NCBI RefSeq assembly: GCF_002933815.1
Contig: NZ_BEYR01000006.1
Location: 291,998-355,997 of the forward strand
Direction: 5' to 3'
Length of the DNA: 64,000 nt
Origin: Sphingobacterium sp. HMA12
GTDB lineage: Bacteria > Bacteroidota > Bacteroidia > Sphingobacteriales > Sphingobacteriaceae
This document shows positions 55,405 through 64,000 of the stretch, one piece after another. Numbering within the stretch: position 1 is the stretch's first letter; each line of letters opens with the position of its first letter. The position numbers were made by a program, and so were the translations under genes. Under the pieces are notes generated by a model that saw only the letters and a list, made by a program, of their open reading frames with translations, was not told where the DNA came from and did no database searches.

Positions 55405-58400
55405 TTAAAATTTAACATCTAGGCCCAAGGTGAACGTTTTCATCACTGGATAAGAATCGTACATTTTCTGTTCCGGATCATGGAATTCCTTCATCGGTGA
55501 GAAAACAAATAGATTGGTACCATTTAAGAATATGTTGACACTCTTCATTTTGATTTTTTCCATCATGGCCTGTGGCAGCGTATACGAAATATTTAAATCC
55601 CGCAACCGCATATAAGCTCCATTGCGGATCCAGAATGTTGAAGAGGCAGCACCGGATTCCTGCCAGTTATAACCTACGGGACGCGGGTATTTGGCATCCG
55701 TATTTTCAGGTGTCCAGACATCTGAAGTCCATATCGGATAATAAGGCCTAAAGGTATCCCCATGTTGGCGCATCCCTGCCCCTTCCTGATTACTGATTAC
55801 ACGATCATAGGCCAAAACCCCCTGAAATAAGGCTGAGACATAGAAACCTTTCCAGCTGGCATTAAATCCAAATCCATAGTTAATGCGGGGCGTATTGTTC
55901 TCCGAAAGTAGCTGCATATCATTGTCATCGATAATACCATCAGGCTGGTCTGCATAGTTCTGTCCACGGATATCTTTATAAAGAATCATACCTGGATAAG
56001 GATCACGACCGTAGGTCTTAAAGCCTTTTGCTTTTAGGGCATCCGCCTCGGCTTGCGTACGAACTAACCCCGAAGCTTCTAAACCAACAATTCGATTTTC
56101 AGGACGTCCTACTTTCGATAAGAAATTTTGCTTTCCACCTACTGCATAAGACGGCTCTTCATCAAAAATATCCCAACGGTCTTTCGCATAGCCCATATTC
56201 GCATTCAGCCCATAAGAAACCTCCCCGATCCGGTCGCTCCAGTTAAATGAAATCTCTCCTCCCCGAAAGCTTCGGGCGGCATAGTTTTCCGGTGCCAGCG
56301 CACGTCCATAATTATCCGGCACCTTTATCCCTCTGGTTCCGAGGATATCGGTTTCCTTCCGGATAAATCCATCCAAGCTACCCGTTAGCTTATTCTGAAC
56401 GAAACCAAAGTCGATCCCTACGTTATAGCTCTTTGATTTTGTCCAGGTCAGATTTGTTGTCGGATTATCCAGATAGGTTACCCCAGTGTAATAGCTATCC
56501 CCAAAAATATATCCAGGTACCGGGGTTCGGGTTCCCGTCCGTGAAGTGATGATCGAGCTATATTTTTCCATATACGAATAAGGTAATATCGAATTGCCGT
56601 CGACATCCACAAAGTTGCCCGAACTACCGTACGATGCCCGTAGTTTTAAATCACTGACCGTATTCTTGATGGAAGAAAAGAAATTTTCATCTGAGATGCG
56701 CCAGCCAAGAGACATCGACGGAAAAAATCCCCAACGCTTATCATTTGGAAACAAAGGCGAACCATCGTAACGAAAGGAGAATTCCGCAATATACTTATCG
56801 GCATAGTTATAGTTCGCCCGACCGATTACTCCGCGTCGCGCATCCATTAATTCAAAAGCATCTGTCGATCGCATGCTCCTGTCGGTTGGATAGATATACA
56901 TCTGATCCAAAGGAATAATTGGATTTTCCGCCCGTGATGTGATGTTGGTGTTACCCGATTTGAACTGCTCATAAACCACCAGGCCATCCACCGTGTGTTT
57001 GCCAAACTTGCGGTTATAGTTTAAAAACCAATCCACCTGGTATTGCCATTTTCGCTGTGGATTGTAGTCCATAAATGGCTGGGCCTGACTGAAAGTAAAT
57101 ACGTTGGTCCTATCTTCTGAGGGCGGTGCAGGTATAAAACGGTTTCCATCCGGGTTCAGTGAGGTGAACGTATAATTCTTTTGGAAACTCATATAGCGCT
57201 TACGCATATAATCTTCCGCTACGTAACTTCCCACCAATTTTGTGGAAAGTCCTTCCAACAATTTATCCAATTTTAAATTAAGCGTCATAATCGGATTTAC
57301 CTGGCGCACCTTGCGATCAATGTACCGGTCGCCGATCACCTGGTCAATCACATTCCAGGCCTGCCAGCTTCCCATGGGTGTCTGCACCGGATAAGCTGTC
57401 GGTGTATTGCTCGGTGTCCCGTCTGCAGTCAGATAAAAGGGATACATTTTAGGCCAGTTGAAAGTAACCCTATAAAAATCCGAAACATCAAAATCATCAT
57501 CGTTGGACGAGGTACTAAACGGCCAGAAGAACCTATTTGAATTTGTCTGGTTGGCGGAGATATTAAAATCCATGCTAAACGCATCACTGATTTTAGCCGA
57601 AATATTGCTTCGTAGATTAAACTTTTCATGATCCAATGATTTATAAGATCCATTTTCCTTCCGATAGCTCAATAACGCATAGTAGGTAATCTTGTCGCCA
57701 CCACCGTTAACCGCAATTGATTGTCGATGGCTAAAAGGGTTTCGCCAGATGACATCATTGGCATTGTAATTTTTGTCTTTAAAGTAGTCAAATTCGCGCT
57801 GTCCATTCGGAGCTACCCATGGCGTACTCTTGCTTCCCTGTTCCCAGCGGAATTGGGAAACCCTATTCTGGTAAGTCAATTCATCTGTAGCGGTAGTCAG
57901 GTTGGCCAATAAGGTCTGCGTGGGTGAGCTAAAGGAATAATTACTCTGCACATTGAATACCGGCGCTTGAGCCGTTCCTTTCTTTGTTGTCACCAGTACA
58001 ACCCCATTACCGGCCCTGGTACCATACACAGCGGCAGTTCCAGCATCTTTTAAGAAACTCATTTGATCTACCTCATTCGCTTCCAGGGCATCAAAAGCCG
58101 CTTTGTCGCGTACCACACCATCAATAACATACAATGGTTCGACTGCAGCTCCCCGGATACGTAACGAAGAGGAAGCTCCGGCCATCCCTGAGGTATTGGT
58201 TACATTCACCCCAGCCGCCCTTCCCGCCAAGGTATTGGACAGATTAGACGGTGAAATGTTTTTCAGTTGTTCAGAATTTACAGCGGCCACAGCCCCAGTT
58301 AAATTCCCTTTTTTTTGCTTACCGTAGCCCACGATAACCACTTCTTCCAATGACTCCGAATTTCTCAGCATCGTTACGGCAATAGCTCCACTACCTACCG

Positions 58401-58704
58401 CGACTTCCTGCCGTGTATAGCCCTGATAGTTGATTACCAAAAAATCACCTTGTTTGGCACGGATGGAAAAGTTACCGTTAGCATCTGTCGAAGCTTGTAC
58501 CGTACTGCCTTTTACGGTAATGGTAGCACCTGCGAGTGGATCGCCTTTCTCATTTTTTACTTTCCCTGAAATTTGCTGTTGATCGACATGAAAATAGTTC
58601 GATTTCAGGTTGCTCGCAAATAAATTTGGGGACGAGCACAAAAGACCAAGCCCCAAGAGACTTAATGGTCTGACTTTTCGGCAAAAAAGATAATTCTTTT
58701 TCAT
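55405..58704 (-). CDS. SusC/RagA-type TonB-dependent receptor
   Basis: A 1099-residue outer-membrane transporter. Signal peptide to about LFAS31, CarboxypepD_reg-like domain (~44-118; GKVKNEKGDPLAGATITVKG), TonB-box EEVVIVGYGKQKKGNLTGAV, plug (PLYVIDGVVRDKAAFDALEA, MSFLKDAGTAAVYGTRAGNG) and the barrel, ending FTLGLDVKF. It has no STN domain, so signalling to a FecR is not expected. Upstream repeats at 58766-58855 may bind a regulator. It lies between GH20 genes on the same strand, so it may import products of their action. Confidence 0.95.
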   Translation of the reverse strand: MKKNYLFCRKVRPLSLLGLGLLCSSPNLFASNLKSNYFHVDQQQISGKVKNEKGDPLAGATITVKGSTVQASTDANGNFSIRAKQGDFLVINYQGYTRQEVAVGSGAIAVTMLRNSESLEEVVIVGYGKQKKGNLTGAVAAVNSEQLKNISPSNLSNTLAGRAAGVNVTNTSGMAGASSSLRIRGAAVEPLYVIDGVVRDKAAFDALEANEVDQMSFLKDAGTAAVYGTRAGNGVVLVTTKKGTAQAPVFNVQSNYSFSSPTQTLLANLTTATDELTYQNRVSQFRWEQGSKSTPWVAPNGQREFDYFKDKNYNANDVIWRNPFSHRQSIAVNGGGDKITYYALLSYRKENGSYKSLDHEKFNLRSNISAKISDAFSMDFNISANQTNSNRFFWPFSTSSNDDDFDVSDFYRVTFNWPKMYPFYLTADGTPSNTPTAYPVQTPMGSWQAWNVIDQVIGDRYIDRKVRQVNPIMTLNLKLDKLLEGLSTKLVGSYVAEDYMRKRYMSFQKNYTFTSLNPDGNRFIPAPPSEDRTNVFTFSQAQPFMDYNPQRKWQYQVDWFLNYNRKFGKHTVDGLVVYEQFKSGNTNITSRAENPIIPLDQMYIYPTDRSMRSTDAFELMDARRGVIGRANYNYADKYIAEFSFRYDGSPLFPNDKRWGFFPSMSLGWRISDENFFSSIKNTVSDLKLRASYGSSGNFVDVDGNSILPYSYMEKYSSIITSRTGTRTPVPGYIFGDSYYTGVTYLDNPTTNLTWTKSKSYNVGIDFGFVQNKLTGSLDGFIRKETDILGTRGIKVPDNYGRALAPENYAARSFRGGEISFNWSDRIGEVSYGLNANMGYAKDRWDIFDEEPSYAVGGKQNFLSKVGRPENRIVGLEASGLVRTQAEADALKAKGFKTYGRDPYPGMILYKDIRGQNYADQPDGIIDDNDMQLLSENNTPRINYGFGFNASWKGFYVSALFQGVLAYDRVISNQEGAGMRQHGDTFRPYYPIWTSDVWTPENTDAKYPRPVGYNWQESGAASSTFWIRNGAYMRLRDLNISYTLPQAMMEKIKMKSVNIFLNGTNLFVFSPMKEFHDPEQKMYDSYPVMKTFTLGLDVKF

Positions 58705-58765
58705 AATTAAGATGGAGGTTTAGATAATAGTTTACAAACAATTACTAAAGGTTTATTGGTATCAC

Positions 58766-58855
58766 ATCTTTTGTAAAAAAATCACAAAAGATTGTGGATT
58801 CTTACAGGAAATTAAACAAAAGATTCTGAAAATAAAAATGAAATTGAACAAAAGA
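58766..58855. repeat. Regularly spaced ACAAAAGA repeats upstream of SusC
   Basis: ACAAAAGA begins at 58784, 58816 and 58848, exactly 32 bp apart (three helical turns); the first two copies extend to ACAAAAGAT. An inverted copy ATCTTTTGT lies at 58766-58774, forming a 9-bp inverted repeat with the first direct copy. The array starts 62 bp upstream of the SusC start. Spacing by whole turns places all copies on the same DNA face, as expected for a cooperative regulator. Confidence 0.5.
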
Positions 58856-59003
58856 AACTGGAAATCAATATGTTTTTAATGTTTTACAGAATTGTTATTA
58901 AAATAAATCACCAACTGCTTGATAAAACACTGCCCGAAGCTCAAATTTATTTAAACAACGAACATATTTTCGCGGGACTGAAGCATTCGCCTAAGGAGCA
59001 ATA

Positions 59004-59033
59004 AAAAAGCAGCTACCAAGGCAGCTGCTTTTT
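59004..59033 (-). terminator. Terminator of second GH20 gene
   Basis: AAAAAGCAGCT pairs with AGCTGCTTTTT around an 8-nt loop and is followed on the minus strand by T. It lies 24 bp after the stop at 59057. Confidence 0.88.
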
Positions 59034-59056
59034 ATCCGATGGAGAAACGGATCGTA

Positions 59057-61069
59057 TTATTTTTTATCAATCTTGTTGAAAGGAACACTCGGCGATAGAT
59101 TAAATGTGAAATTTCCTTTCGAATCTACACCACCAGCTCCCCTTACCCGCGCTTTAATTTCGTATCTCGCATTTGGGTCATAGCTTTTAACCGTAAAATT
59201 GTAATAAAAAGGTTTAATCTTATTTGTCCCCCTAAACTTATCCGCAAGCGCATGATGGTCATCCTCATCGACAATACGGCCATCCCGTAGCAATTGGACA
59301 CCATCGATCTCCAAAAAGTTCTTACCGTCCACAAAGAAAAAACCAGCTTGTGCCCGGCCGTTATCATAGATCTTTTTGGTCACATCAAAGCTAATCGTCG
59401 TATACTCCTCCTGAATATCCTGACTTGACCAAGTACCGGCAATATAACCGCCGGTATGGTAATAGTCAATCCGCATAGCATCTAAACGCGGCAGATTTGC
59501 ATCCAGTCTACGACAAAATTCCGCATAATCCTTGTTTGACTTGGAAGCCCAACCGATTTCAGCAACAGCAAGTAACCGTGGAAAATTCTGCACGTTCATA
59601 TCCTTAATATCCTGGGCGATGGCAGACCACATATTTCCCTGTACCCCCAATACCAATTGATCTTCTGCCGGCGTCAGTCCGTTTGACGGGTCAAAATCAT
59701 ACACCCTTTTTATGGAATTAATCTGAGGATAGGCCAGGTCAGTCATTGTACCATCATTCCGGTCCGCCTGTGTAATATCAAAATACAGATGTGAGGCCGG
59801 TGTTGCCACAGCTTTAAATCCTTCTTTGGTCGCTTCCTTTATCGCTTCTTCACCTAACCAGCTCATAATAGCTGTATTTTTGGGAAGATTCTTGGCATCT
59901 GCTAAGATATCATTCCATCCGATAGGCTTCTTTCCTTTCTGAACAATGATAGCCGATACCCGCTGTACGAAATAGCTCTGCAATGCTTTGACATCCGCGA
60001 TTTGATGCTGTTTCATGAAATCCTTTACATGAAGTTCTTTTTCCCAAAGATCATGACGGACCTCATCTCCACCGAAATGAATGTAGCTACCGGGGAATAG
60101 GCCGGCAATCTCCGTAAACACATCATCTAAAAATTGGTACGTCAACTCTTTTGTCGGATCCAGCGTATTGGGTGTAAATTGATTGCCCCAATAGCCCCAG
60201 GAGGATACAAAAGGAAAGATATGATTTGGATAAGAATTCTTGTTCACGCCCAATTCTGGATAGGCTAATATTGTTGGCCAGGAGTGGCCTGGCACATCAA
60301 TTTCAGGAACGATTGTAATCTTACGTGCCTTGGCATATTGCACGACTTCCTTTATTTCCTCCTGTGTGTAAAAACCACTGCGTTCCGCAGGCTGCTTTTC
60401 GGTACGATGGAAGACAGTCGCATTCTCCGCGGTTAACTTTGGATATTTCTTTATTTCAATACGCCAGCCCTGATCGTCTGTGAGATGCCAGTGAAAGACA
60501 TTCATTTTGTACAGGGCCATTACATCCAGATACTTCTTTACCGTGTTTACATCATAGAATGTACGGCTTACATCCTTCATATAACCCCGCCAATGGTATC
60601 GCGGATAATCTTTGATATCTATGGCGGGGATAATCCAAATAGACGGATCAACAGCACCGCTGCTCTCTTCAATAGCTGGAGAAAAGAGCTGTCGCAGGGA
60701 TTGTGAAGCATTGAAAAGACCATCCGCTGTCCTAGCGCTCACCAATACTTTTTTGGTCGACACATGCAAGCGATACCCTTCATCATTGGGCACGTCCAAC
60801 TTTTTATCCAAAACAAACTCAATTGTATTGTCCGACTGATTTTTTATCGTGATCGGATAATGACTTGCCTGTCGCAATTGCTTGACAAATAGATCCACAT
60901 CGTTAACGCCACAATTTTTAAAACTTATGGTGGTTTGTTTATCTAATTGAAACGCACCTTCTCCATAAGTTATTTCCTGTGGCTTTGGAATAATATTCAC
61001 ATGAGATTGCGCATGGCCTGCTTGCCAGGTAATCAACGACAGTATTGCCGAAATAATGATCTTTTTCAT
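59057..61069 (-). CDS. GH20 beta-N-acetylhexosaminidase with C-terminal extension, secreted
   Basis: A 670-residue GH20 enzyme with a signal peptide ending at about HAQ21. N-terminal GH20b domain (~24-145), catalytic barrel (~155-530) with YHWRGYMKDVSRTFYDVNTV, VFHWHLTDDQGWRIEIKKYP, EIDVPGHSWP and the catalytic Asp335-Glu336 in HFGGDEVRHDLW, followed by ~130 residues of beta-rich domain (~540-670; FFVDGKNFLEIDGVQLLRDG) that the other GH20 of the window lacks. The two GH20 enzymes are clearly different paralogs. It is divergent from the hybrid kinase gene and has a PurR-box-like site 78 bp upstream of its start. Confidence 0.94.
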   Translation of the reverse strand: MKKIIISAILSLITWQAGHAQSHVNIIPKPQEITYGEGAFQLDKQTTISFKNCGVNDVDLFVKQLRQASHYPITIKNQSDNTIEFVLDKKLDVPNDEGYRLHVSTKKVLVSARTADGLFNASQSLRQLFSPAIEESSGAVDPSIWIIPAIDIKDYPRYHWRGYMKDVSRTFYDVNTVKKYLDVMALYKMNVFHWHLTDDQGWRIEIKKYPKLTAENATVFHRTEKQPAERSGFYTQEEIKEVVQYAKARKITIVPEIDVPGHSWPTILAYPELGVNKNSYPNHIFPFVSSWGYWGNQFTPNTLDPTKELTYQFLDDVFTEIAGLFPGSYIHFGGDEVRHDLWEKELHVKDFMKQHQIADVKALQSYFVQRVSAIIVQKGKKPIGWNDILADAKNLPKNTAIMSWLGEEAIKEATKEGFKAVATPASHLYFDITQADRNDGTMTDLAYPQINSIKRVYDFDPSNGLTPAEDQLVLGVQGNMWSAIAQDIKDMNVQNFPRLLAVAEIGWASKSNKDYAEFCRRLDANLPRLDAMRIDYYHTGGYIAGTWSSQDIQEEYTTISFDVTKKIYDNGRAQAGFFFVDGKNFLEIDGVQLLRDGRIVDEDDHHALADKFRGTNKIKPFYYNFTVKSYDPNARYEIKARVRGAGGVDSKGNFTFNLSPSVPFNKIDKK

Positions 61070-61146
61070 CAGATTACAATTTGTACTTAGGTTTTCCCCT
61101 GTAAAATAGAAAATAAAAATTGTACTATGGGTGTGTTCTTTTCAAT

Positions 61147-61159
61147 CAAACGATTGTGT
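61147..61159. promoter_or_regulatory. PurR-box-like LacI-family operator (copy C)
   Basis: CAAACGATTGTGT is the exact inverse complement of the first 13 bases of the sites at 15179 and 50536. It lies 78 bp upstream of the GH20 start, the same distance as copy A from the LacI gene. Confidence 0.5.
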
Positions 61160-61221
61160 AAGTTTTTCAAAATGTAGCGATTAATTGACAACGTTACACA
61201 GCGGCTTTCATTTATAAGTCT

Positions 61222-61229
61222 TAAATTTG
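61222..61229 (+). promoter_or_regulatory. Bacteroidota -7 promoter element upstream of histidine kinase
   Basis: TAAATTTG fully matches TAnnTTTG, 57 bp before the GTG start at 61286. No clear -33 element was seen. Confidence 0.45.
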
Positions 61230-61285
61230 AGTTCCATACCAAACATAGAGGCTGTAATTAATTTATTGGTTGAAAGAGTAACGAC

Positions 61286-63412
61286 GTGAAAAATAATAGA
61301 AAAATATTTATTTTCAGGACAGTTTTAATTGCTTTCCTGATTCTTTCTCTGGTGTATATCGGCTCGATATTCACCTATCAATATATTGAATATCAAAAAA
61401 CAGAAGCCCGTCTAAATAAAGCTTACGGTTCAAAAAATCAATTGACCAATTTATTTTACGAGCTTTTTGCGTCTTACAATGACGCCGGTAATGCGTTTCG
61501 CTCTTATACGGTAGATTTCAGTACTGAAAATTTAGCAAACTATACGAAAAAACTCGATAGCCTCCGTTTTTATATAGACTCACTCTCGACCCTTTCTTCC
61601 AAAAAGGGAATTTCTTTTTCGACCAATACACCTTTAGAGCAGAACATCCATCTCTCCGACGAATTCGCACGTATTAAGAAATCTGTTGATAACATGATTT
61701 TCCTGGCAAAAGATTCCCTTTCTCTTTTAACTAAAACCAGTCATACATTGCGTCCGACCAGCAGCCGGATAGATGCGGATTCAGTCGTCAGTAAAATACT
61801 GCGAGATACGGCCTTAAATGTCAGCAAAAAAGATACAATTGTCAGAAAAAAAGAAAAACTCTTCACCCGTATTTTCAAAGCAAAAAACGACACTTTAGTT
61901 GCTGACAAACTTGAACAGCGATTTAATGTCAATCAGATCAAAGCCATCCACAGCCAGATCCAAACCTTGATTGAGCAGAATGAATCGTTTTATAAACAAG
62001 ATTTCAGCAAAATTCGTCGTTCTTTCCTCGAACTTCAAGCGAAGGAAAGACAACTCCTGCAATCGAATTATGCACTTTTTAGCACGATCAGCACTGCTTT
62101 GCTCAAAATAAAAACACATGAAGATGAGTCTTTACGCTCCGCCGAAATACAGGATTTCACCTTGTACAAGAAAAATTCTGCCATATTTGGGAAGCAGGTT
62201 ATTGCATCAATCATCCTAATGATTATTATGGTGACCCTAATTCTGTCCTACCATTACAATACCATCATTTACGAGCGTAAAATCACCGCTGCGAGAGATT
62301 ATGCATTACGTACAGCCAAGGAAAAAACAGATATATTGGCTAATGTGAGTCATGATGTACGGACACCCGTCAATTCACTTGTTAGCGTTATAGACTTATT
62401 AAAAAACAATACATCTAATAACCGCATTAATCCAGCAATATTAGATTCCATTAGCCAGGACATCCACGTTATAAACGATACTGTTGAAGACATCCTCAAT
62501 CTTGGCAAATTGGAATCGGGAATGCTAGAAATTAAGGAAGAATATTTTTCACCGGCCAACCTCCTTGTCAATCTGATAAAAATGCAGCAAGCCCAAGCCG
62601 ATAAAAAAGGTCTTCAGCTCGTCAGTCATATTGACATTGACCGGAATATTTTAATCAAGAGCGGGGCATATCGTTTGCGCCAGATCGTATCCAATCTCCT
62701 GAGTAATGCAATTAAGTATACCGATAGGGGCCAGATAGAGATAAAGGCATTTATCAGCCCCGAAGCAGTGAAAACCCTGCATATACAAGTAATAGACAGC
62801 GGAAAAGGCATTTCGGCTAAAGATCAGGAACATATATTTGAACAATATTATATGTCTGACCTGAAGTCCAAAAACAGCTTTGGATTGGGATTACATATTT
62901 CCAAGCTTATGGCTGAACAGCTCAATGGGACCTTAAACGTAAAAAGTAAGCAGGGAAAGGGATCAACATTTACTTTGATCGTCCCCATTACTGATGAAAA
63001 GAAAAGTACGAATCAAGTTTCTACCCAGGACAATCTATCAGAAAATTTACGCTTTGTGGTTGTTGATGACAATGCAATCAATAATTTATTTGTTAAACAA
63101 GCCTTGCAAAGTTTTAAAAATGTACAGGTTTTTCAGGATCCTCAGCATGCGATAGACTATCTGCAAAATCATGCAAGTGATATTGTGATCACTGACCTTA
63201 GGATGAGCGGTCCGAGTGGTTGGGACATACTGAATGCCGTTAAAGAAAACAATACTGCGCTAGGATTAAATAGTAAAGTCATTGCATTGACATCAGACCT
63301 GTCACAGGTGAACACACAAGTGCCTGAGGCACAGATGTATCATTTCGATGGTGTTATGGTCAAGCCTTTTAGTTTGTCAAATCTTGTGCAAATTTTAGCA
63401 ACCATGTCCTAG
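61286..63412 (+). CDS. Hybrid sensor histidine kinase with C-terminal receiver domain
   Basis: A 708-residue membrane kinase. It starts at GTG 61286; no ATG fits nearby. TM1 ~7-30, a ~270-residue helical periplasmic region (~31-303) with heptad-like patterns, TM2 ~304-324, HisKA domain with the phospho-accepting His356 in LANVSHDVRTPVN, HATPase with N-box IVSNLLSNAIKY and G-boxes VIDSGKGIS and SFGLGLHISKL, then a receiver (~589-705) with phospho-accepting Asp637 in IVITDLRMSGPSGW, acidic pair VVVDDN and the conserved Lys in MVKPFS. There is no DNA-binding output domain, so a phosphotransfer protein or separate regulator is needed. It is divergent from GH20 and 216 bp away, but its periplasmic domain shows no recognised sugar-binding fold. 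Confidence 0.94.
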   Translation: MKNNRKIFIFRTVLIAFLILSLVYIGSIFTYQYIEYQKTEARLNKAYGSKNQLTNLFYELFASYNDAGNAFRSYTVDFSTENLANYTKKLDSLRFYIDSLSTLSSKKGISFSTNTPLEQNIHLSDEFARIKKSVDNMIFLAKDSLSLLTKTSHTLRPTSSRIDADSVVSKILRDTALNVSKKDTIVRKKEKLFTRIFKAKNDTLVADKLEQRFNVNQIKAIHSQIQTLIEQNESFYKQDFSKIRRSFLELQAKERQLLQSNYALFSTISTALLKIKTHEDESLRSAEIQDFTLYKKNSAIFGKQVIASIILMIIMVTLILSYHYNTIIYERKITAARDYALRTAKEKTDILANVSHDVRTPVNSLVSVIDLLKNNTSNNRINPAILDSISQDIHVINDTVEDILNLGKLESGMLEIKEEYFSPANLLVNLIKMQQAQADKKGLQLVSHIDIDRNILIKSGAYRLRQIVSNLLSNAIKYTDRGQIEIKAFISPEAVKTLHIQVIDSGKGISAKDQEHIFEQYYMSDLKSKNSFGLGLHISKLMAEQLNGTLNVKSKQGKGSTFTLIVPITDEKKSTNQVSTQDNLSENLRFVVVDDNAINNLFVKQALQSFKNVQVFQDPQHAIDYLQNHASDIVITDLRMSGPSGWDILNAVKENNTALGLNSKVIALTSDLSQVNTQVPEAQMYHFDGVMVKPFSLSNLVQILATMS

Positions 63413-64000
63413 ATCCTATTAGGGAATATTGTACACTGGTCATTACATTCCAGTAGCATCAACTATTTTAGAGAAATCAAGCTGTATTGGCTTAATCAGC
63501 TATTAAAGGGCGACAGCGAGCCTGCGCCCTAGACCATATACCCATCAGTCGATTCCTGAATTTTTGTCAAGATTCCTATTATTATATTTCACGTAGCTGA
63601 GCGCCATGTTTCCAGATACCGATTTCATCCTATTCTGCCCTCTTATGCCATTTCTCTGATCTGGTATCATTATCTCTACAATAACCGATAGCCTCCAAAC
63701 TTTTTGGTTCCTCCTATTTTCTTTTGCATCCGACAGAAGCAAATATTTTCTAGCCATATTTTTCGCACCACACATAAATACAGCACTCTCATAAACAAGG
63801 TGTTAACGTTGGATAACCTTCAATCGGACAAGCTTTCCTAACAGCCAGATGTGTTCCAGACCTGTTATGGATCTGATCATAACTCAGTCCTTTGGAGCAA
63901 TGTTAAGCTAGCGGATTTCTAGGCCTCTGTTCCGGGCCGGTATCCCCGGACTTCCCCCGGAGCCGATAGCCCTGTTGAACCAGAAGCCCTGTAAAAAGCA
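63413..64000. other. Region after the kinase, no supported gene; GC-rich at the edge
   Basis: 588 bp without a convincing gene. It holds an imperfect inverted repeat AGGGCG / CGCCCT (63507-63530), GTTATG / CATAAC (63864-63883), and from about 63911 to the edge an unusually GC-rich stretch (CCGGGCCGG, CCCCGGACTTCCCCCGGAG) with all frames nearly open. A short minus-strand frame of 31 codons enters from the edge and ends at 63903. It might be the tail of a mobile or structured element, but the evidence is insufficient. Confidence 0.4.

Larger units (their letters stand above)
58705..59056. other. SusC promoter region and GH20 terminator, no gene seen
   Basis: 352 bp without a supported gene. 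The left part carries the ACAAAAGA repeat array (58766-58855) that precedes the leftward SusC; the right part has the GH20 terminator (59004-59033). No clear TAnnTTTG element was found for SusC. Confidence 0.6.

Noticed and set aside
63545..63775. 76-codon minus-strand frame after the kinase gene
   Set aside because: No family resemblance, no clear promoter or leader, and a length expected by chance in this DNA.
7886..64000. CRISPR arrays, tRNA, rRNA or transfer-messenger RNA genes
   Set aside because: I looked for repeat-spacer patterns, cloverleaf features and rRNA-like stretches and saw none; the 32-bp-spaced repeats at 58766-58855 have cores of only 8-9 bp and lie in a promoter region.

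Overview
The window looks like chromosomal DNA of a Bacteroidota member, most likely family Sphingobacteriaceae (Sphingobacterium-like; an inference from gene content, not a phylogeny). The evidence is five SusC-type TonB-dependent receptors and four SusD-type lipoproteins, two ECF sigma/FecR anti-sigma pairs, GH92/GH20/GH29/GH2 exo-glycosidases with signal peptides, AT-rich intergenic DNA, and several TAnnTTTG promoter elements of the Bacteroidota housekeeping sigma factor.

Layout, left to right. 1-7885 (minus strand): a nutrient-uptake operon, SusC, SusD, fasciclin-like lipoprotein, DUF5007-like lipoprotein, second SusC (cut by the left edge). 7886-8536: a long regulatory intergenic region with operator-like palindromes and two orphan plus-strand terminators. 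8537-13941 (minus): GH92 mannosidase, basic-secretory-protein-type metalloprotease, second GH92. 14115-15101 (minus): a LacI-family regulator. 15628-24886 (plus): ECF sigma, FecR, STN-containing SusC, SusD, DUF4843-like and PKD-like lipoproteins. 25056-29176 (plus): two-lobed aspartyl protease, thioredoxin-fold protein and TlpA-like protein. 29293-31764 (minus): Tat-exported phosphocholine-type phospholipase C. 31928-38408 (minus): a second sigma/FecR/SusC/SusD system. 38696-44172 (minus): a DUF3843-like protein, a CpsB/YwqE-type phosphatase, and a DUF4836-like protein paired with a lipoprotein. 44556-47049 (plus): a fimbrillin-nuclease fusion and a phosphoglycolate phosphatase. 47116-50319 (minus): GH29 fucosidase and GH20 hexosaminidase, divergent from a GH2 beta-galactosidase-like gene (50745-52979, plus). 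53248-53526: a small membrane protein. 53622-58704 (minus): SusC/SusD. 59057-61069 (minus): a second GH20, divergent from a hybrid histidine kinase (61286-63412, plus). The last ~590 bp contain no gene I can support and end in an unusually GC-rich stretch.

How the parts fit: the glycosidases together (mannosidase, beta-hexosaminidase, fucosidase, beta-galactosidase) match the exo-enzymes needed to trim host- or fungal-type N-glycans. A shared LacI/PurR-like motif lies upstream of the LacI gene and both GH20 genes, one of which is divergent from GH2, which hints at co-regulation of separate loci. One GH92 has Gln in place of the usual catalytic-acid Glu, a change known from mannose-phosphate uncapping enzymes. 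The second theme is capture of peptides or lipids: a sigma-controlled SusCD locus followed by a protease and two redox proteins, and another followed by a phospholipase C.
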